From Serripes groenlandicus (taxonomy: Eukaryota > Mollusca > Bivalvia > Cardiida > Cardiidae), in contig JASEVX010000080.1 in the NCBI GenBank assembly GCA_031761405.1, positions 310,001 through 374,000 of the forward strand: DNA of 64,000 nucleotides. Direction: 5' to 3'. Positions 27,201 to 42,200 of the stretch are shown one piece after another. The position numbers were made by a program, and so were the translations under genes. How positions within the stretch are numbered: position 1 is the first letter of the stretch; every line of letters begins with the position of its first letter. The notes under the pieces were generated by a model. It saw nothing but the letters and a program-made list of their open reading frames with translations, was not told the origin of the DNA and did not search any database.

Positions 27201-30200
27201 ATGTCTCATCCCAGTCTGCAATCCAGTGTAACATCATTTCACTATAGTATCTGGATTCTAGTGACAAGTCATCTTCCTCGTCAGCATGTGGAGGGTCTTT
27301 CAAATTCCCACATTCCACCGTCAAATCAATTACAGGGGATGGATTTACCAGGACTTTAATTCTGTGAACTTCATGTGATTCACTGAAAAAGAATACCTTT
27401 CTTTGAAGCTGATGACTTTAGACATCTCGGCAGCTGACAACTGTTTAACAATTGCAAAAAAGCAAAAAGCATTTTCTTTTCCCAAATTGTTTTTACTATG
27501 TATTTGAATTATACTTGCATGTTAACACATGTTCAAATTTGTCATTTGATATTTTCAAAGCAGAGATCTTTATACCTAGCATATATCAGGTAAACATATA
27601 ATTATAGGACATAGCAGTTTTTATAGCAATCTTAATGATAATTCAACTTGGCCAAGATATTATACTCAATAATATTATTTGTGGTGAAGATTGGATAAGA
27701 ACTGTATAAGTTAAAGCACAGACAACTGTGATGAAAGCTGCATGTAATTCTAAGACCCTACCACAACAGGTATTCCCATAAGCATTTTCAAATAAATTGA
27801 TAAATAAATTTAAAATAAAAAGTGACTACTTTGATGGAGGCGCATGAAAGTCTATGGTCCACCTGACGCAAGTGTTCCTATAATTTGTGACGTTTGATGT
27901 ACGCCGTATAATAATTCAATGGTAAATATGATTGAGAAAATATGAGAAAACCAACTGTTATTCATTTGCAATCATTGTAGAACCAATTCAATCTGATCTG
28001 GCTTTACACTGTTCACCAATTAATTACAGGTGGATTAACCCTTTCCCTCATACGATAATACTGCAGCAGACGACTTTGAACGTATTTTGTCAAAAAATAG
28101 AATATCTCTTTAATTGAATGGATAACCTATGACTAAAAGTGGAAAACATTGTGGCAAAAGGAGAAATTGCATGTTTTGTGCAATTTCTTCTTTTGTCACT
28201 ACGTTTTCAAATAGCCGTCTGCTGCAGAGGCTTCAGAAAGCGTCTATATGAGGGAAAGGGTTAAAGAAAATTCTGTTAAACAATATCTATCTTGATCCGT
28301 AAGCATGGATATGTAGGCAGGTGTTTTCCCCCATGTATTATAATTATTTTATGCTTGGTCACATCACAGAGGCCAGTTCACCTACTCATGTGTTTCCTAG
28401 CATCAAACCAGTATTCCACACAACATACTTTCCAAGTAACTGGCTGCTTTTCCACATAGACATTTAGCCCATTGGTGAAAATCGAATGACGCTTGTCACA
28501 GTGACTTTTGTCAAATGTAAGAAAGAATGTTGCCCAAGCTTGGGTTCGAACTTACAACCCCTGGATTGATAGCCCAGGTCACTACCGACTGAGCTACCAT
28601 GGCTCGGATTATATTGGTTATATATATGTACCTGTCTTTAACATGATGGTGTTGACTTTTTAAAGTCTCAAAATTCTTCCTGGGATAAAGTTCCTGGATT
28701 TCTTTGAGGAAAGTTACCATGGAAACTTGTTGTGTTGTTAAAGCTGACATTTGCATCAATTCCTCGGTGATTGTTGTGCATAAATTCATATTGAGAGTAT
28801 GTAGGGCAATTTCCCAGAGTTTCTCTGCTACATTTAATCCCTGTGAATCAAAGAAAAGCAATTTTATTATTTGGACCATGTCATATAAAAATTTACCTTC
28901 AAACTAATGGCTAATATGATCAAAATCTTTACTATATGTTTTAAGTTTATGTTTATAAATGAGCGGAGTCCAAGGAAACCAACCTTACAGCTTTACAACC
29001 AGTGAAGATCCAGATCACCTTGCACCGTCTGATCCGTTCATTTATAAGTCAAACAAGCATACAAACTGAAACAGTGCACATAGTGACAAAAACCTGAAAA
29101 ATCTCCATAAAAGATAGTTAAATTGTTAAATAAAGTTGAAAACATTGTGGCCAAAGGGGAAATTGCTCATCATCAAAAGCTGTCTGCTGCTATTGCGTCA
29201 AAAGGCGTCTGCAAGTGGGAAAGGGTTAAAAATACTGAAAGGCTGGTTCAAATGTTCTCCATAGAGGCTTCTGAGCAGGGTTCTGACTCTGAAACTTTTC
29301 CACACAAACGGTGTGAGTACTGGTTAAGTCACCAGGAAGCAGACATTGAGCGAGATTAATATAAGCTGAAAGCTTATTTCGCAATTGATGTAAAATAAAT
29401 AAGTTTAAACTTAGAGGCTACTAGAATGCAGCTTGTTTACAAGTATGAGTAGAAACATGGTTCAGGATGATCTGAATTTTCTCTGGTTGCAATTTCCAGG
29501 AGGTTGGCTTTTAATTGAGTTTCAGAATCCTTCAAGAAAGCTTATACAAGTGTATTCATTTTTTTTCATCAGAAAAATGTCATAGACCCATGTCAATAAT
29601 TACATATTTATAAAATTGCAACATATAACATACTAAAAGCAAAAAATTTATATATACATAGACTCAGATGCACATTAGTACTTGCACATTTTAGCTTACA
29701 TATACATATATGCTGAAAACTGAAAGTTCAATTAATGAAAAATGTTATGGAAAAAGGCAAAATAACGGTTCCTGTTTCAATATTGTTTGGAAAAGTTCAG
29801 AGGTATAGGTCACTATACAACAAAATAATCCTTCTTTGTTTCCATGGAAATCAACCAGTTTCAACCCTCAATTGTCACACTTTCTCAGGTAGAACTCAGG
29901 TAGAGATACCTCTAGGCTTTAAGATAATACAAAGAAAATGGGGGGTCATGTATATTGCTTGAAATAATTCACCCCGCTTTTGGTGGTTACTGTCATTTTG
30001 GACAGAATAAGGGCTGGGACAAATTGGTTTTTCATCAGAGATATTTTCACAAAGTTATCTGCTGCATATTTGTTGTATGTGGGAAGAGATACATGATTAT
30101 CATACCAACTTCATAATGAGCTCCTTTGCTTTAACAATATTATGCTGTTTGATGTAGTTCACAGCAAAACTCATACCAGCAGATCTTATATGTCCAAAAG

Positions 30201-33200
30201 CTTTCTTAGAGTGATGTCCCTTAGATAGTAGATAGTGTTGTAACGCTGGTATCTGATTGGTCATAATACCATCCTCCACAACAGTCTGAAGAGAGAAGTG
30301 AAAGTGTTACACTTACCCTTTCCCACATACTGGCCCATCCTGCCATCTCTACAGAAGATGAGTTTTGAAAACAGTGTTGCAAATGTTGCCACAATGTTTT
30401 CAACTTTATTCAATAATTATACTACCCTTTATAGAGATTTTCCATATTTTCTTTTTTTTAATATTATCTTGTATGTGCGGTCAAATTGTAGTTCTTATCA
30501 TAAGTATTAAAATTTATACACTAATGGACCTTAACAAAAGACTTAACAAAACTTCTAACTTCTAAGTAAAAAAGTTTGTAGTCCAAGCACAATACATGGT
30601 AGAGTTATGGCCTTCTCAGTATATAGTCTTCTTATGATGATGAATATTTAGTCCTTGTTCCAAATCCGTAGCTTGTAACTGCATAATTAGGAAAGTAGGG
30701 AACCTAAATACAAAGTTTGATAAATATTCAAAGTAAAAAAAGGGCGATAATTCAAGCAAACTCCATTGTAGAGGATTGGCCCTTGCAGAGTTTTGTCATC
30801 TTATAACGTTGGTTAAGTGTACAGCTTCAAAGCCGTAGCTTTTACAGTGTAGGAGAAATGAAGTTGTAAACATAATATTTAATTAAAATAACAACGCTGA
30901 AGCAAATGAGATTAAGTGATGACAATAGCTTATCTTTTACTTTTTTTCAACTATTTGCCATTTGATTCTATAGTAAACATTGGTTAATGAGATATATGCA
31001 TGATAGTACCTTGCATGCCAAACTTTAACCAAATTGTCAAAGTCAAACAAGGGCCATAATTTGTACTGAATTCATACAAGAGTTATTCAACTTAACTCTC
31101 TGACACCCCTGAAGACATGAATGAAGAATCAAGTCAATATCATTAGTAGTTACTGAGATATGTCCATGATAGTATCTTGCATGGAAAACTTTAACCAAAA
31201 TTTCTAAGTTCAAAAAGGGGCATGATTGTGTCAGAATCTGATATAGAGTTTTGGGACTTGTCCTGCAAGGTCAGTTGATGATGTCATATAAGTATGTGAA
31301 GTTTCATAGCAATAGCATCGGTGGTTTGTGAGAAAAACTCCTTGCATGCAAAACTTTAACCAAAGTTGCAACGTTAACGCACAAATGACTGTAATAGCTC
31401 TCATATTCTTCGAGTAGTCAAGCTAAAATTGCATTATCTTTTAGTAAATTATCATTTCAATTTCAACTTAGCAATAGGATGAGCAAAAAACAAAGAATAT
31501 AAATGATGAAATAGTAAAATCAATAAATACCTCAATATCCATTTTATCCCATTCTAGTAAAGTTTCTTCGCTTGTTTCTTGTTCCCCACTATAGCTATAA
31601 ATATCCTCACTTACAACAGACAGACTGTTATGAGAAATACTGTCCGCTGATATACTGTTTGTACGACTGACAGCAACTTTCTCCTCAAACTGTCGTACAC
31701 ATGTTCTGGTTTCCTCTATATACAGCAATAGTTGTTCTGGATTATACAATACATGTAATTGACAATGTATACAAGAATTACGCGTAATTAAATGTCTCGC
31801 TGTCCCCTGCTTTGACTATCAATGCAAGCATAAAAGACAAAAAGTAAAATAACAAAACTTTAACACTGAGCTAAACACAATTGTTTTTAAACGCAAAATT
31901 AAAAAAAATAAAAAATACAAAGTTCAAAAATACAAGGAATTCAAAAAAAAAAAATGAGCTAAACGCAAAGTTATAACAAATTCGAGAAATTAAAAAAATA
32001 AAAAAAAGGTAAACGCAAAATTAAAAAAAAAAAATTGACCAAAACACAAAGTTCAAATATACAAGAAATACAATTTTTTATTAGCTAAACACAAAGTCTA
32101 AAAATACCAAGAAATTAAAAAAAAATAACAAAATACATGTACAAACGTTTTACCCCGAAACCTGTTTGATATGTTGAAGTACTTTTAATGTGTGTTCACA
32201 ATTTGAAATTAATCCAACAAAATATGCAGAAGCTATGTCCAATTCTCAATATCCACCAAAAATCAAGTGTTTTACCCCCAAAAAAGGTCACACTCAGCAT
32301 CCTCAGCATACAATGTGCAGCAGGGTATTAGATGTGACTTTATTCCAAATATGAAAGCCCAAGGTCCAGTACTTATTGAGAAAAATCAAAAAAAATCGAA
32401 ACTTTAACGTTAAGCTAAACGTAAAATTGAAAAATACAAGAAATGAAAAAGAAAAAAATCCAAATGTTTGACCCAAAAACCCGTTTGATATGTTGAAGAA
32501 CTTCATTTATGAAATATGTGTGCAAAATTTGAAATCAATTTAACAAAAAATGAGAATGCTATGACCAAATCTCAAAGTCAACCAAAATCCACCAAAATCA
32601 TGTTTTTTACCCCAAAAAGTAAGTCACACTCAGTATCTTTAGCATACAATGTGAAGAAGGGTATTAGATGTATCTATATTCGAAAAATGAAAGCTCTAGT
32701 ACCAGTACTTATTCAGAAAAGTTAAAAAAATGTAACTTTAACGTTAAGCTAAACGCAAATGTTTGACGCCGCCGACGCCAGAAAAGCAACACCTTAGTCT
32801 CGCTTTCGCAACTTCGTCGCAGCGAGACAATAAAACTGGTAAGAAGAGAATGTAAGACTGGTATGAAGACAATGTAAGACTGGTATGTAGAAAATGTAAG
32901 ACTGGTATGAAGACAATGTAAGTCTGGTATGAAGACAATGTAAGACTGGCATGAAGAAAATGTAAGACTGGTATGAAGACAATGTAAGACTGGTATGAAG
33001 ACAATGTAAGACTGGTATGAAGACAATGTAAGACTGGTATGAAGACAATGTAAGACTGGCATGAAGAAAATGTAAGACTGGTATGAAGACAATGTAAAAC
33101 AGGTATGAAGTCCATGTAAGACTGGTATGAAGACAATGTAAGACTGATATGAAGACAATGTAAGACTGGCATGAAGACAATGTAAGACTGGTATGAAGAC

Positions 33201-36200
33201 AATGTAAAACTGGTATGGAGACAATGTAAGACTGGTAGAAAGACAATGTAAAACTGGTATGAAGACAATGTAATACTGGTATGAAGACCATGTAAGACTG
33301 GAAGAAAGACAATGTAAGACTGGTATGAAGACAATGTAAGACTGGTAGGAAGACAATGTAAGTCTCACCTGTATTTAAAGACCACCCATGGAAAGAGAAC
33401 ACTGGTCATTTTTCACAGGTGGTCTTTAATTACAGGGTCATTTATGCAGAGAATGGGTAATTGGGAAATTAAAAGTGTGGTTGCTATATACAGGGTATTG
33501 CTAAACAAGGTGGTATTTAGCTTAGGTTTGACTGTTCTTGGTAAATTTAATATGCTCCTATAGATGCATTTGCTTTAAATATGTTTAAGTAAACTTTTTA
33601 GGAAAAAGTCATTATGCAAAATTCTACTTTCTTTCCACATTGGTATTCAAATGTTGTCTCTTCGGAGGCTTTAAAAGTTGTCTAAACATGTATGTGGGAA
33701 TAACTGATAAATACTCCATCTACCTTAGTTTGATTATGAAAACACAACCTGTGAATGCATGTACATAGTATATGGAAATTGACCCAACAAACAACACATC
33801 TGCAATACACGACTTTCAAAATGTCTAGCAAACAATTCGTAAAATCTTTAAAAATGACAGTACTATTATTGAATAGACTGAAACACATTGTGGAAAAAGA
33901 AGAAATTGATCATGATGACCAATTTCTCCTTTACAACAATGTTTTCAAAAGTTACTTTCTGCAAATACATCAAAATGCTTCTGCATGTGGGAAGGGTTAA
34001 CTTGCATAAAGCTTTACCTGTTGCTTTATTTATATCCTCTTTTTCCTGTGGCTCAGTTATTTTTTCTCCAACCTCAAGTCCATCAAGCAATAACCCATAT
34101 AAGAAGTCCATTGCTATATCTAAAACCTGTCTGCCAAATATCCGGGCATGTTTGTCTGGTATGGAGTCCCTCACATTCTGAAGTAGAAGGTTTAATGCTG
34201 GAGCTAATTGAAGAAGGTTATCAAGGTGGCTGAACTTTGGGGTCCAAGAAGGGGCATCTATTGGTGATTGAGGACTTGTTGGAATTGGAGCTACTTTCAT
34301 GTTGGAGAAAACTGAAATCAAAAATATGAAATAAACATAATATTTATGTATTGTAAGAGCATGTAGTTAGTTACGTCGTTTTAATATTTTTCCACATACA
34401 ACAAATCTGCAGCAGACGACTTTGAAAACATCTAGGACAAAAAATGGCAACTTTTTTTTAAATGAGAGTATAATAAATGCATAAAATTGAAAACTATGTT
34501 GCAAATGGAAACATTCATCAATACATGTATGAGGAATTTCCTATTATTGCGACAATGTTTTCAAATGTCATTTGCTGTAGATGCGACAATATTCGTCTGA
34601 GAAAAAGGGTTAAGAAAGAAGAATAACTTAAACTACACACCTAGGTCTGTATTCATCAATATGTTTTAAATGTAACCACATCTCGAGGCCATCTCTCTTC
34701 AAAAATCAAATTCAGTTCACCTTTATCGATAGTGAGTCAATTAAAGATCATTCAGATGAAATAATTAAAAAATATAGACTCCCAACTTTCAAGAGAGCAT
34801 TTTCTAAACTTGTTTTATACATCAGACATGTATAGTTTTAAATTGTAACTGTTAAAATTGGTGGCGATATGTTTGAGTTATTGCTTACATTTTTTTTTTT
34901 TAACACTTTCCCTCATATAGACACTTTCTGACGCCTCTGCAGCAGACATTTTTTTTTAAAACATAGGGACAAAAGAACAAATTGCTCAAAACGAGCAATT
35001 TCTCCTTCTGCCACAATGTTTTCCACTTTTAGTCATAGGTTATCCATTAAATTATAGAGATTTTCTATTTTTTGGCAAAATATGTTCAAAGTCGTCTGCT
35101 GCAAAATTGTGGTATGGGAGAAAGGGTTAATAGGGTCAGCCCATGTGAAATCATTTCAAAGTCATGCAGCTTTTATCAGATGAGAAGACTCTATTATGTA
35201 GAGTTGAACTGTCACACAGTCCCTGATGGCCATGCTTTGTATCCAAACAATTTTAATTTAGGCTGTGTTAATAAGGGGCCACAATAATAATATAATATCG
35301 GACCAGCAGATTCAGTGGAGAAGAATTCTGACAAAAGGATAAAACGCTCATAAATCAACTCTTTCCCACATTAAGATTCATTGTGCCATATCTGCAGTAG
35401 ATGACTTATGAAAACATTGAGCAAAACGTAACTTAGGATCTTTTTCTCCTTTTACCACAACAGTTTCAACCCAATTCTATAATTTTTCTTTCCTTTAAAG
35501 AGATTTTTGTCCAGATGTTTTTAAAGTAATATGCTGCATATTTGGAGTGTGTCTGAAAGGGTTAAGCTATTATTGTGTAGTGAAATGAAAGTTAGTCTGT
35601 TGTTTACATAAAACCGAGTGACATCATCGCGAGATTCGCGCACTGCCTGAGATAGGGTACCTCGGTCATTCTACCTCTGAGACAGTGCTGATGAGCTAAT
35701 CTGACTAGAAGCAAGAATAATACGATTATAGGTGATACCTATTTCGGGTAAACAAACAAAACTGAATGATTATCAAGTTCTCATTAATTTATGACTTTTT
35801 ACGAGTCCTACTGTCCTTTAAATCCATGACAAAAATTATGACCGTTACAAAAATTAATCTACTTGAACTTCATAAAGTACTTCAAATGAAAACAATCCAT
35901 AATTTATGGAACTCCTTTTTGATGAGTTGAATTATCATTTCCTACTATTTATGTTGTTTTCCTTTTGGGTCTTTATATTATAATACACAAAATGCAATAG
36001 AAATTTGGATTTGGATTTGTTAACAACCGGTTTGACCGTATCATTTTTATTTGAACTCATTTTAAAAATAGAAAACAAGTGTAATTACACACAAATGATC
36101 ACATATCAGATTCCTTTATTTCCTTCCTTTATTGAGTAGGTATTATCTTATTAAATAGTTTGCTCTAGAATTAGTTTTCATCCAAACGTAGGAATATCGT

Positions 36201-39200
36201 GACTGCAACAAAAAATCCTCTCTGGACAAAACTTTTGGATACATGGTATAGTTAAGTTCATACATATTACCTATGGACAGTCCTGTAATTAGCTCTATAG
36301 TATAGACACATTCTGACGCATCTGCAGCAGACGACTCTTGAAAACATTGTGACAAAAGGAAAAATTGCTCAAAACAAGTAATTTCACCTTTTGTCACTAT
36401 GTTTTACAACTTTTTTCAGTAAATATACATTCATTTAGAGATTTTCCATGTTCTTGCACGATTAATTTCAAAGTTGTCTGCTGCATGCTTGCTGTATGTG
36501 GGAAAGGGTTAACACATTCCCACATATAGCCAATCTGAAGCAGACGACTAAGTTAATATCTAAGCAAAAATTCGGAAATCTTAAATGTATGATTATTGAA
36601 TTCAGTTGAAAACATTGTGGCAGATGGAGAAATTGCTCATCATGGCAATATCTCTGTTTGCCACAAGTTTTTCAAAATTCATATGTTGCTTATGCATCAA
36701 ATAAGAGCAAGCAAGCGAACGAAAACGCTCATCTGCTTTTGTCCAAGTCGAAAAAGGGGGATTACTGAATAATTATTACAGCCAGAGTTATATGACTAGG
36801 CATAGACATGCGTATTGTTCCTAGGAACATGTGTACCAAGTTTCATTTGAAAATGTTGAAAGGTTTTTTAGTTATGAGGTATGTTTAACGTTTTGTGACA
36901 ACATAGACGACACCAAGGGTATCACAATACCCCGACTCTTTTTCTTCGAAAAACAGACGAGCTAAAAATGTGTATGCAAGTCGGAAAGAAGTGTTGTCCA
37001 TATAAGGGAAAGTGCTAAATTGAAATAGCATGTGCATTTCATATATCTTCGAAGAGTACACAAAAGACTAGCCTATTGCTCTACTTACAATTTTCCTTGC
37101 TTTTTAGGAAGAAGGACACTGTATCTATCTGTCTGTGCTTTAAGCCAGCATCGAGTGTATTGATGGGTATAGTACATCTACCCCACTTGTTAATATGACA
37201 CACCTTGTCCGCAAGAGAGGCACCACCATACACCATCAGCTATTGAAGAAAGATAGCACTCTAAGGTTGGACTTTTAGTAAATCGGCATATTTCATGTTC
37301 TAAAATATGAACTTGACCACCAAAACAGACATTGTTTATTCAAAAGAACCATTTCAGTGAAACAATTCTATTCAGTACCAACTAAATAGGGTTTATTACC
37401 ATAAATGAGCAATAATATAGATATTGTGGAGCAATGGCCAGTTTACACATTTTATTTAGGTATCTATTAGTTTACAGTATCTTCAACTATATTAGATTCT
37501 GAATGTGTTCAAAGGTGAGAGAGCTGTATAAGAGGGTGCACCAAGACACCCTTTACCCCTTTCCCACATACAACAAATCTGCAGCAGCAGATGTTGAGAA
37601 ATCTCCATTAACGGGCCTTTTATTATTAAATAGAGTTGAAAACATTGTGGCAAATGGAGAAATTGCTCATTTTACACAATTTCTCTTTTTGTTACAATGT
37701 TTTCGAAAGTCGTTTTGCTGCAGATGTGTCTGAATGCATCTACAAGTGGGAAAGGGTTAACTGAGCCAGCCCATTTATATCCTGTGACATCAATATTTGA
37801 ACCTTTCCAACATATGATGACAATTTTGCAGCAGACGACTTTGAAAAAATCTTGGCAAAAGTATGGAAATTCTTTATAAATGAAGATATATTTACTGTTT
37901 TACCTTTAACACAATGTTTTTAAAAGTTGCATGCTATTGCATCAAAATGTGGTATATGTTGGAAAGGGTTTATCGTTTCCTACCTCACTAACGAAATCTT
38001 CTTGTCCCATAGCACAGTTCATGACGAAACACATAATATGTCTCTCTGTTATCACTGCATGAGGAAAACTTGGTACTTCTGACAGCACCACTTTCTGATG
38101 GGGTTTAAACCTGAATAATACAGGATTTTTATAAATTCAAAGCTTCAACTAAGAGCCATTTAATATTTTACATTCCTTATACAAACTAACTTATGTTGTT
38201 GGTACCTAAAACTAAAAAACTCTATCAAATATATGATTCACATTTTGATGCATCTGCAACAGACAACTTTTGAAAACATTGTGGCAACTTATCCTTTTGC
38301 CACACTGTTTTCAATAATAGGATATTTTTTTGTTTTAGTTTACTGGTATATGTTTTTAAATGTAATGAATATTTAGTTTAACTACAGACAGATGTAGAGA
38401 AAAACAAGATGTGTTTGTGAAACACTGATGCCCCTGAATGGCAACATCTAGGTCAAAGGTCAAGGTCGCAAGGTACTGACAGAAAGGTCATGTCACAAGG
38501 AATACACATGTGAAATATGGTAGCCGTACCTTTTATGGTTCAAAAGTAGTGGTCAAGGTTAAAGTTTTTTTCGACAGACAGACAGACAGGCCAAAAACTA
38601 GATGCCCACCGAATCGGTGATTCTGGGGGCATAAAAAACGCTTTCCCACAAGTACTCATTTTAATTAATAAATGCAACTGTAGCTGATGTTTTTTGAAAA
38701 CAAAGATTTTTCCTATTTTTGCCAAAATGTTTTCAAAGTAGTCTACTATAGATTTATTCTTTGTGGAAAATTGATTGACCCACAAACAGTTGCAGAGAAC
38801 CAATAAAAAACTGTGAAAGAAATAAAGCACATCTATATGTACCTGCATGTTGTCCACTGCCGGTCTTTAAAGTTCCACTGGCAAAGAACAGATACATCAT
38901 TGTATGTATAGACAGCTGACAAACAGGTCGGGTCGATACAAAGGTCATCCACACTGTAACCATGGATACCATCAGGGGTAGGAATAATCGACATATCCAC
39001 ATCATCTGCTCCTTTTTCCTTCACCTTGAACCCTGTTATACCTGTTCTAGTTCCGGCATTAACAGATTTCACCTTGGACTGATTTGACGAAAGTAGCCGA
39101 CTTCTACGCATAAATGAGCTGTATAACTGTTGACCATGCATGTACGTAAGCCTTTCCCTCCACGCCTTGTCACCATACTTACATGTGTTTATAGACTTGT

Positions 39201-42200
39201 TAACATTCTGGGAACTAGTTTGTATACAGGTTGTTTTTCTTTGTTTTCCACTCCAACACATATCGGTCAATCTGAGACTTCCATTTTGAAGAACAAAAAT
39301 TATTTTGTTGGTGTCTATGGATACGGCCCATTTTTGAACAGATTCTTCTTCAATCTTTAAGTGCTTGATGTTCACTTCATCAAGCTGTGTGCCATCAATT
39401 AAACTGTATAATGCTTGAGATTGTTAAGAAATATATAAAACAAGACACAAAATAATAAGTTACCTACCAACAATTCTATGGAATGACACAAAATACGTCT
39501 AAAACCTGTAATAAGTAATTGGATGCAGACTTTCTTTTATTCTTAACCCTTTCCCTCATACGACAATTCTGCAGCAGACGACTTTGAACATATTTTGACA
39601 AAAAAAAATATTGTGGCAAAAGGAGAAATTGCACGTTTTGTGCAATTTCTTCTTTTGTCACTATGTTTTCAAAACGTCGTCTGTTGCAGAGGCGTCAGAA
39701 AGCGTCTATATGAGGGAAAGGGTTAAAACAGACCATACTTCTTTCCACAGAAAGAAAACAGGCAGCAGATGACTTTGAAAACATTTGAGCAACAATATGG
39801 AAATTCTCTATAAATGAGAACATAACTAGTGAATCGACTTGAAACATTTTGCAAAAGGAAACTTTCCTCATCTTGAGTAATTTCTCCTCTTGCCGAGATA
39901 TTTTGAAAAGTCGTCTGCTGCAGATGCATTAAAATGCACCTACATGTGATAAAGAATTAACCCTTTCCCTCATATAGACACTTCTACAGCAGACAACTCT
40001 TGAAAACATTGTGTTAAAGGAAAAAGTGTTCAAAATGAGCAATTTCCCCATTTTACCAAATGTTTTCAATAATTGTCATTTCATTTAATACAGAGAGTTT
40101 CTATATCTTTTACTAAATGTTTTCANNNNNNNNNNNNNNNNNNNNNNNNNNNNNNNNNNNNNNNNNNNNNNNNNNNNNNNNNNNNNNNNNNNNNNNNNNN
40201 NNNNNNNNNNNNNNNNNNNNNNNNNNNNNNNNNNNNNNNNNNNNNNNNNNNNNNNNNNNNNNNNNNNNNNNNNNNNNNNNNNNNNNNNNNNNNNNNNNNN
40301 NNNNNNNNNNNNNNNNNNNNNNNNNCTGTTTGTTTTCTATTTTTAAAATAAGTTCAAATCTAACTGATAAGGGCTTTTTAACTAACCAGGTATTAACAAA
40401 TCCAAATTTCTATTGGTGACATCATTGTTTTATCGTAACGCAAATGATGAATAAATACCCAATAGGAAAACGACAGAAAAGGTAGGAAAGGATAGTATGA
40501 CTTGTCACAAATGTAGTTCCGTAAATTATGGATTTTTTTCAATGGAAGTACTTTATGATAATATGAAGGAAAAGTCGCTTTATTTCATGTACCTGTCATC
40601 ATAACTTCATGGAAATAATATCTTGGCCATATTTTAAAGTGGAATATATGCTTAAACAGATGACGATAACGGATTTTTAGTTTATTTGCATAGGACGGTA
40701 GATTACTTATACAGAATAATCTGAATCAACAAAGCTAACTTGACTCTTGAGATATTCTGATTAGGTAATTGGGATCGTCATACTCTTATTTTTATTTTTA
40801 TCCAGGGCATGCTAAACAAGTACCATGATTCCCAAGATTCTCGCTTAACCTGTGATAGAAATTAGAATGTAAGATTTCGCGGTGATGCGTATTTCTGTAT
40901 TTATACATGATGCATTCTCTATTCTATTCATTTTGTGCATGATAACCAAATATTCCTTGCATGCAGGTTGTTTATATTAAGCAGCTAAATAAGCTGATTA
41001 CTTTTTATATATATATATATATATATGCATCAATCAGAAAATGGAATATAAAACAACTAAATAAAAAACCATCATGAATTGTCGGTAAATTTAACTTGAA
41101 AATATATATGCAGGTCAACTTATCTGAATTCAGTAGAAGCTGTCTCAATGGTTTCGTGCATTTGATTGGCTTTTGTGGTTTTGGGATATTAGGGAGAATG
41201 GATTCAATTTGCATAGGTCAAATAAACTGTGTAACCTTCCAAGATGGCAATAGCATGGAAAAAGAGATATATTTACCAAACATTTTTTTAAACAAGAGGC
41301 CCAAGAGGGCCAGTATCGCTCCACGACCATAAGGCAAAAATCAAATCTCCAAACAGCCCTGCCCCCTGGTGGCTATTTTTTTTACCAACCACCATGGGTT
41401 AAAGGAATCTTGTAGAGTGTCACCCAAGGAATGTTTCTGCAAAATTATTTGAAAATTGGCCCGACACTTTCGGAGGAGAGGATATTTTAAGTTTTCACTA
41501 TGGTCGTATAAGGCAAAATAGCCCCGCCCTCTGGCGGCCATGTTTTTCAACCAATCAACATGGCTTGAAGGAATCTGATAGAGGGTCACCCGATGAACAT
41601 TTCTACAAAATTATTTGAAAATCGGCTGAACACTTTCGGAGAAGAAGATTTTTTAAGTTTTCACTTTGGTCGTATAAGGCAAAATAGCCCCGCCCTCTGG
41701 CGGCCATGTTTTTCGACCAATCAACATGGCTTGAAGGAATCTGATAGAGGGTCACCCGATGAACATTTCTACAAAATTATTTGAAAATCGGCTGAACACT
41801 TTCGGAGAAGAAGATTTTTTAAGTTTTCACTATAGCTATATAAGGCAAAATAGCCCCGCCCCCTGGCGGCCATGTTTTTCAACCAATCAACATTTCTTGA
41901 AGGAATCTAATAAAGGGTCACCAAAGGAACATTTCTACAAAATTATTTGAAAATCGGCCTGACACTTTTGGAGGAGAAGATTTTTTAAGTTTTCTCTTTA
42001 GCCATTAAGCAAAATAGCCCCGCCCTGTGACGGCCATGTTTTTTTACCAATCAACATGGCTTGAAGGAATCTGATAGAGGGTCACCCATGGAACATTTCT
42101 ACAAAATTATTTGAAAAACTGCTGAACACTTTTGGAGAAGAAGATTTTTTAAGTTTTCACTATAGCTATATAAGGCAAAATAGCCCCGCCCCCCTGGCGG

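Noticed and set aside
28532..28606. Possible functional tRNA gene
   Set aside because: Boxes A and B are present, but the acceptor stem does not pair and the sequence continues into repeat; better explained as a SINE head.
32709..33402. Three overlapping minus-strand open frames of about 200 codons
   Set aside because: They are translations of a 22-bp minisatellite; the peptide is a pure 22-residue repeat in every frame.
41005..41332. Possible missing SPG11 exon (both strands have short open frames)
   Set aside because: No frame matches spatacsin, and no acceptor and donor pair gives the required phase.
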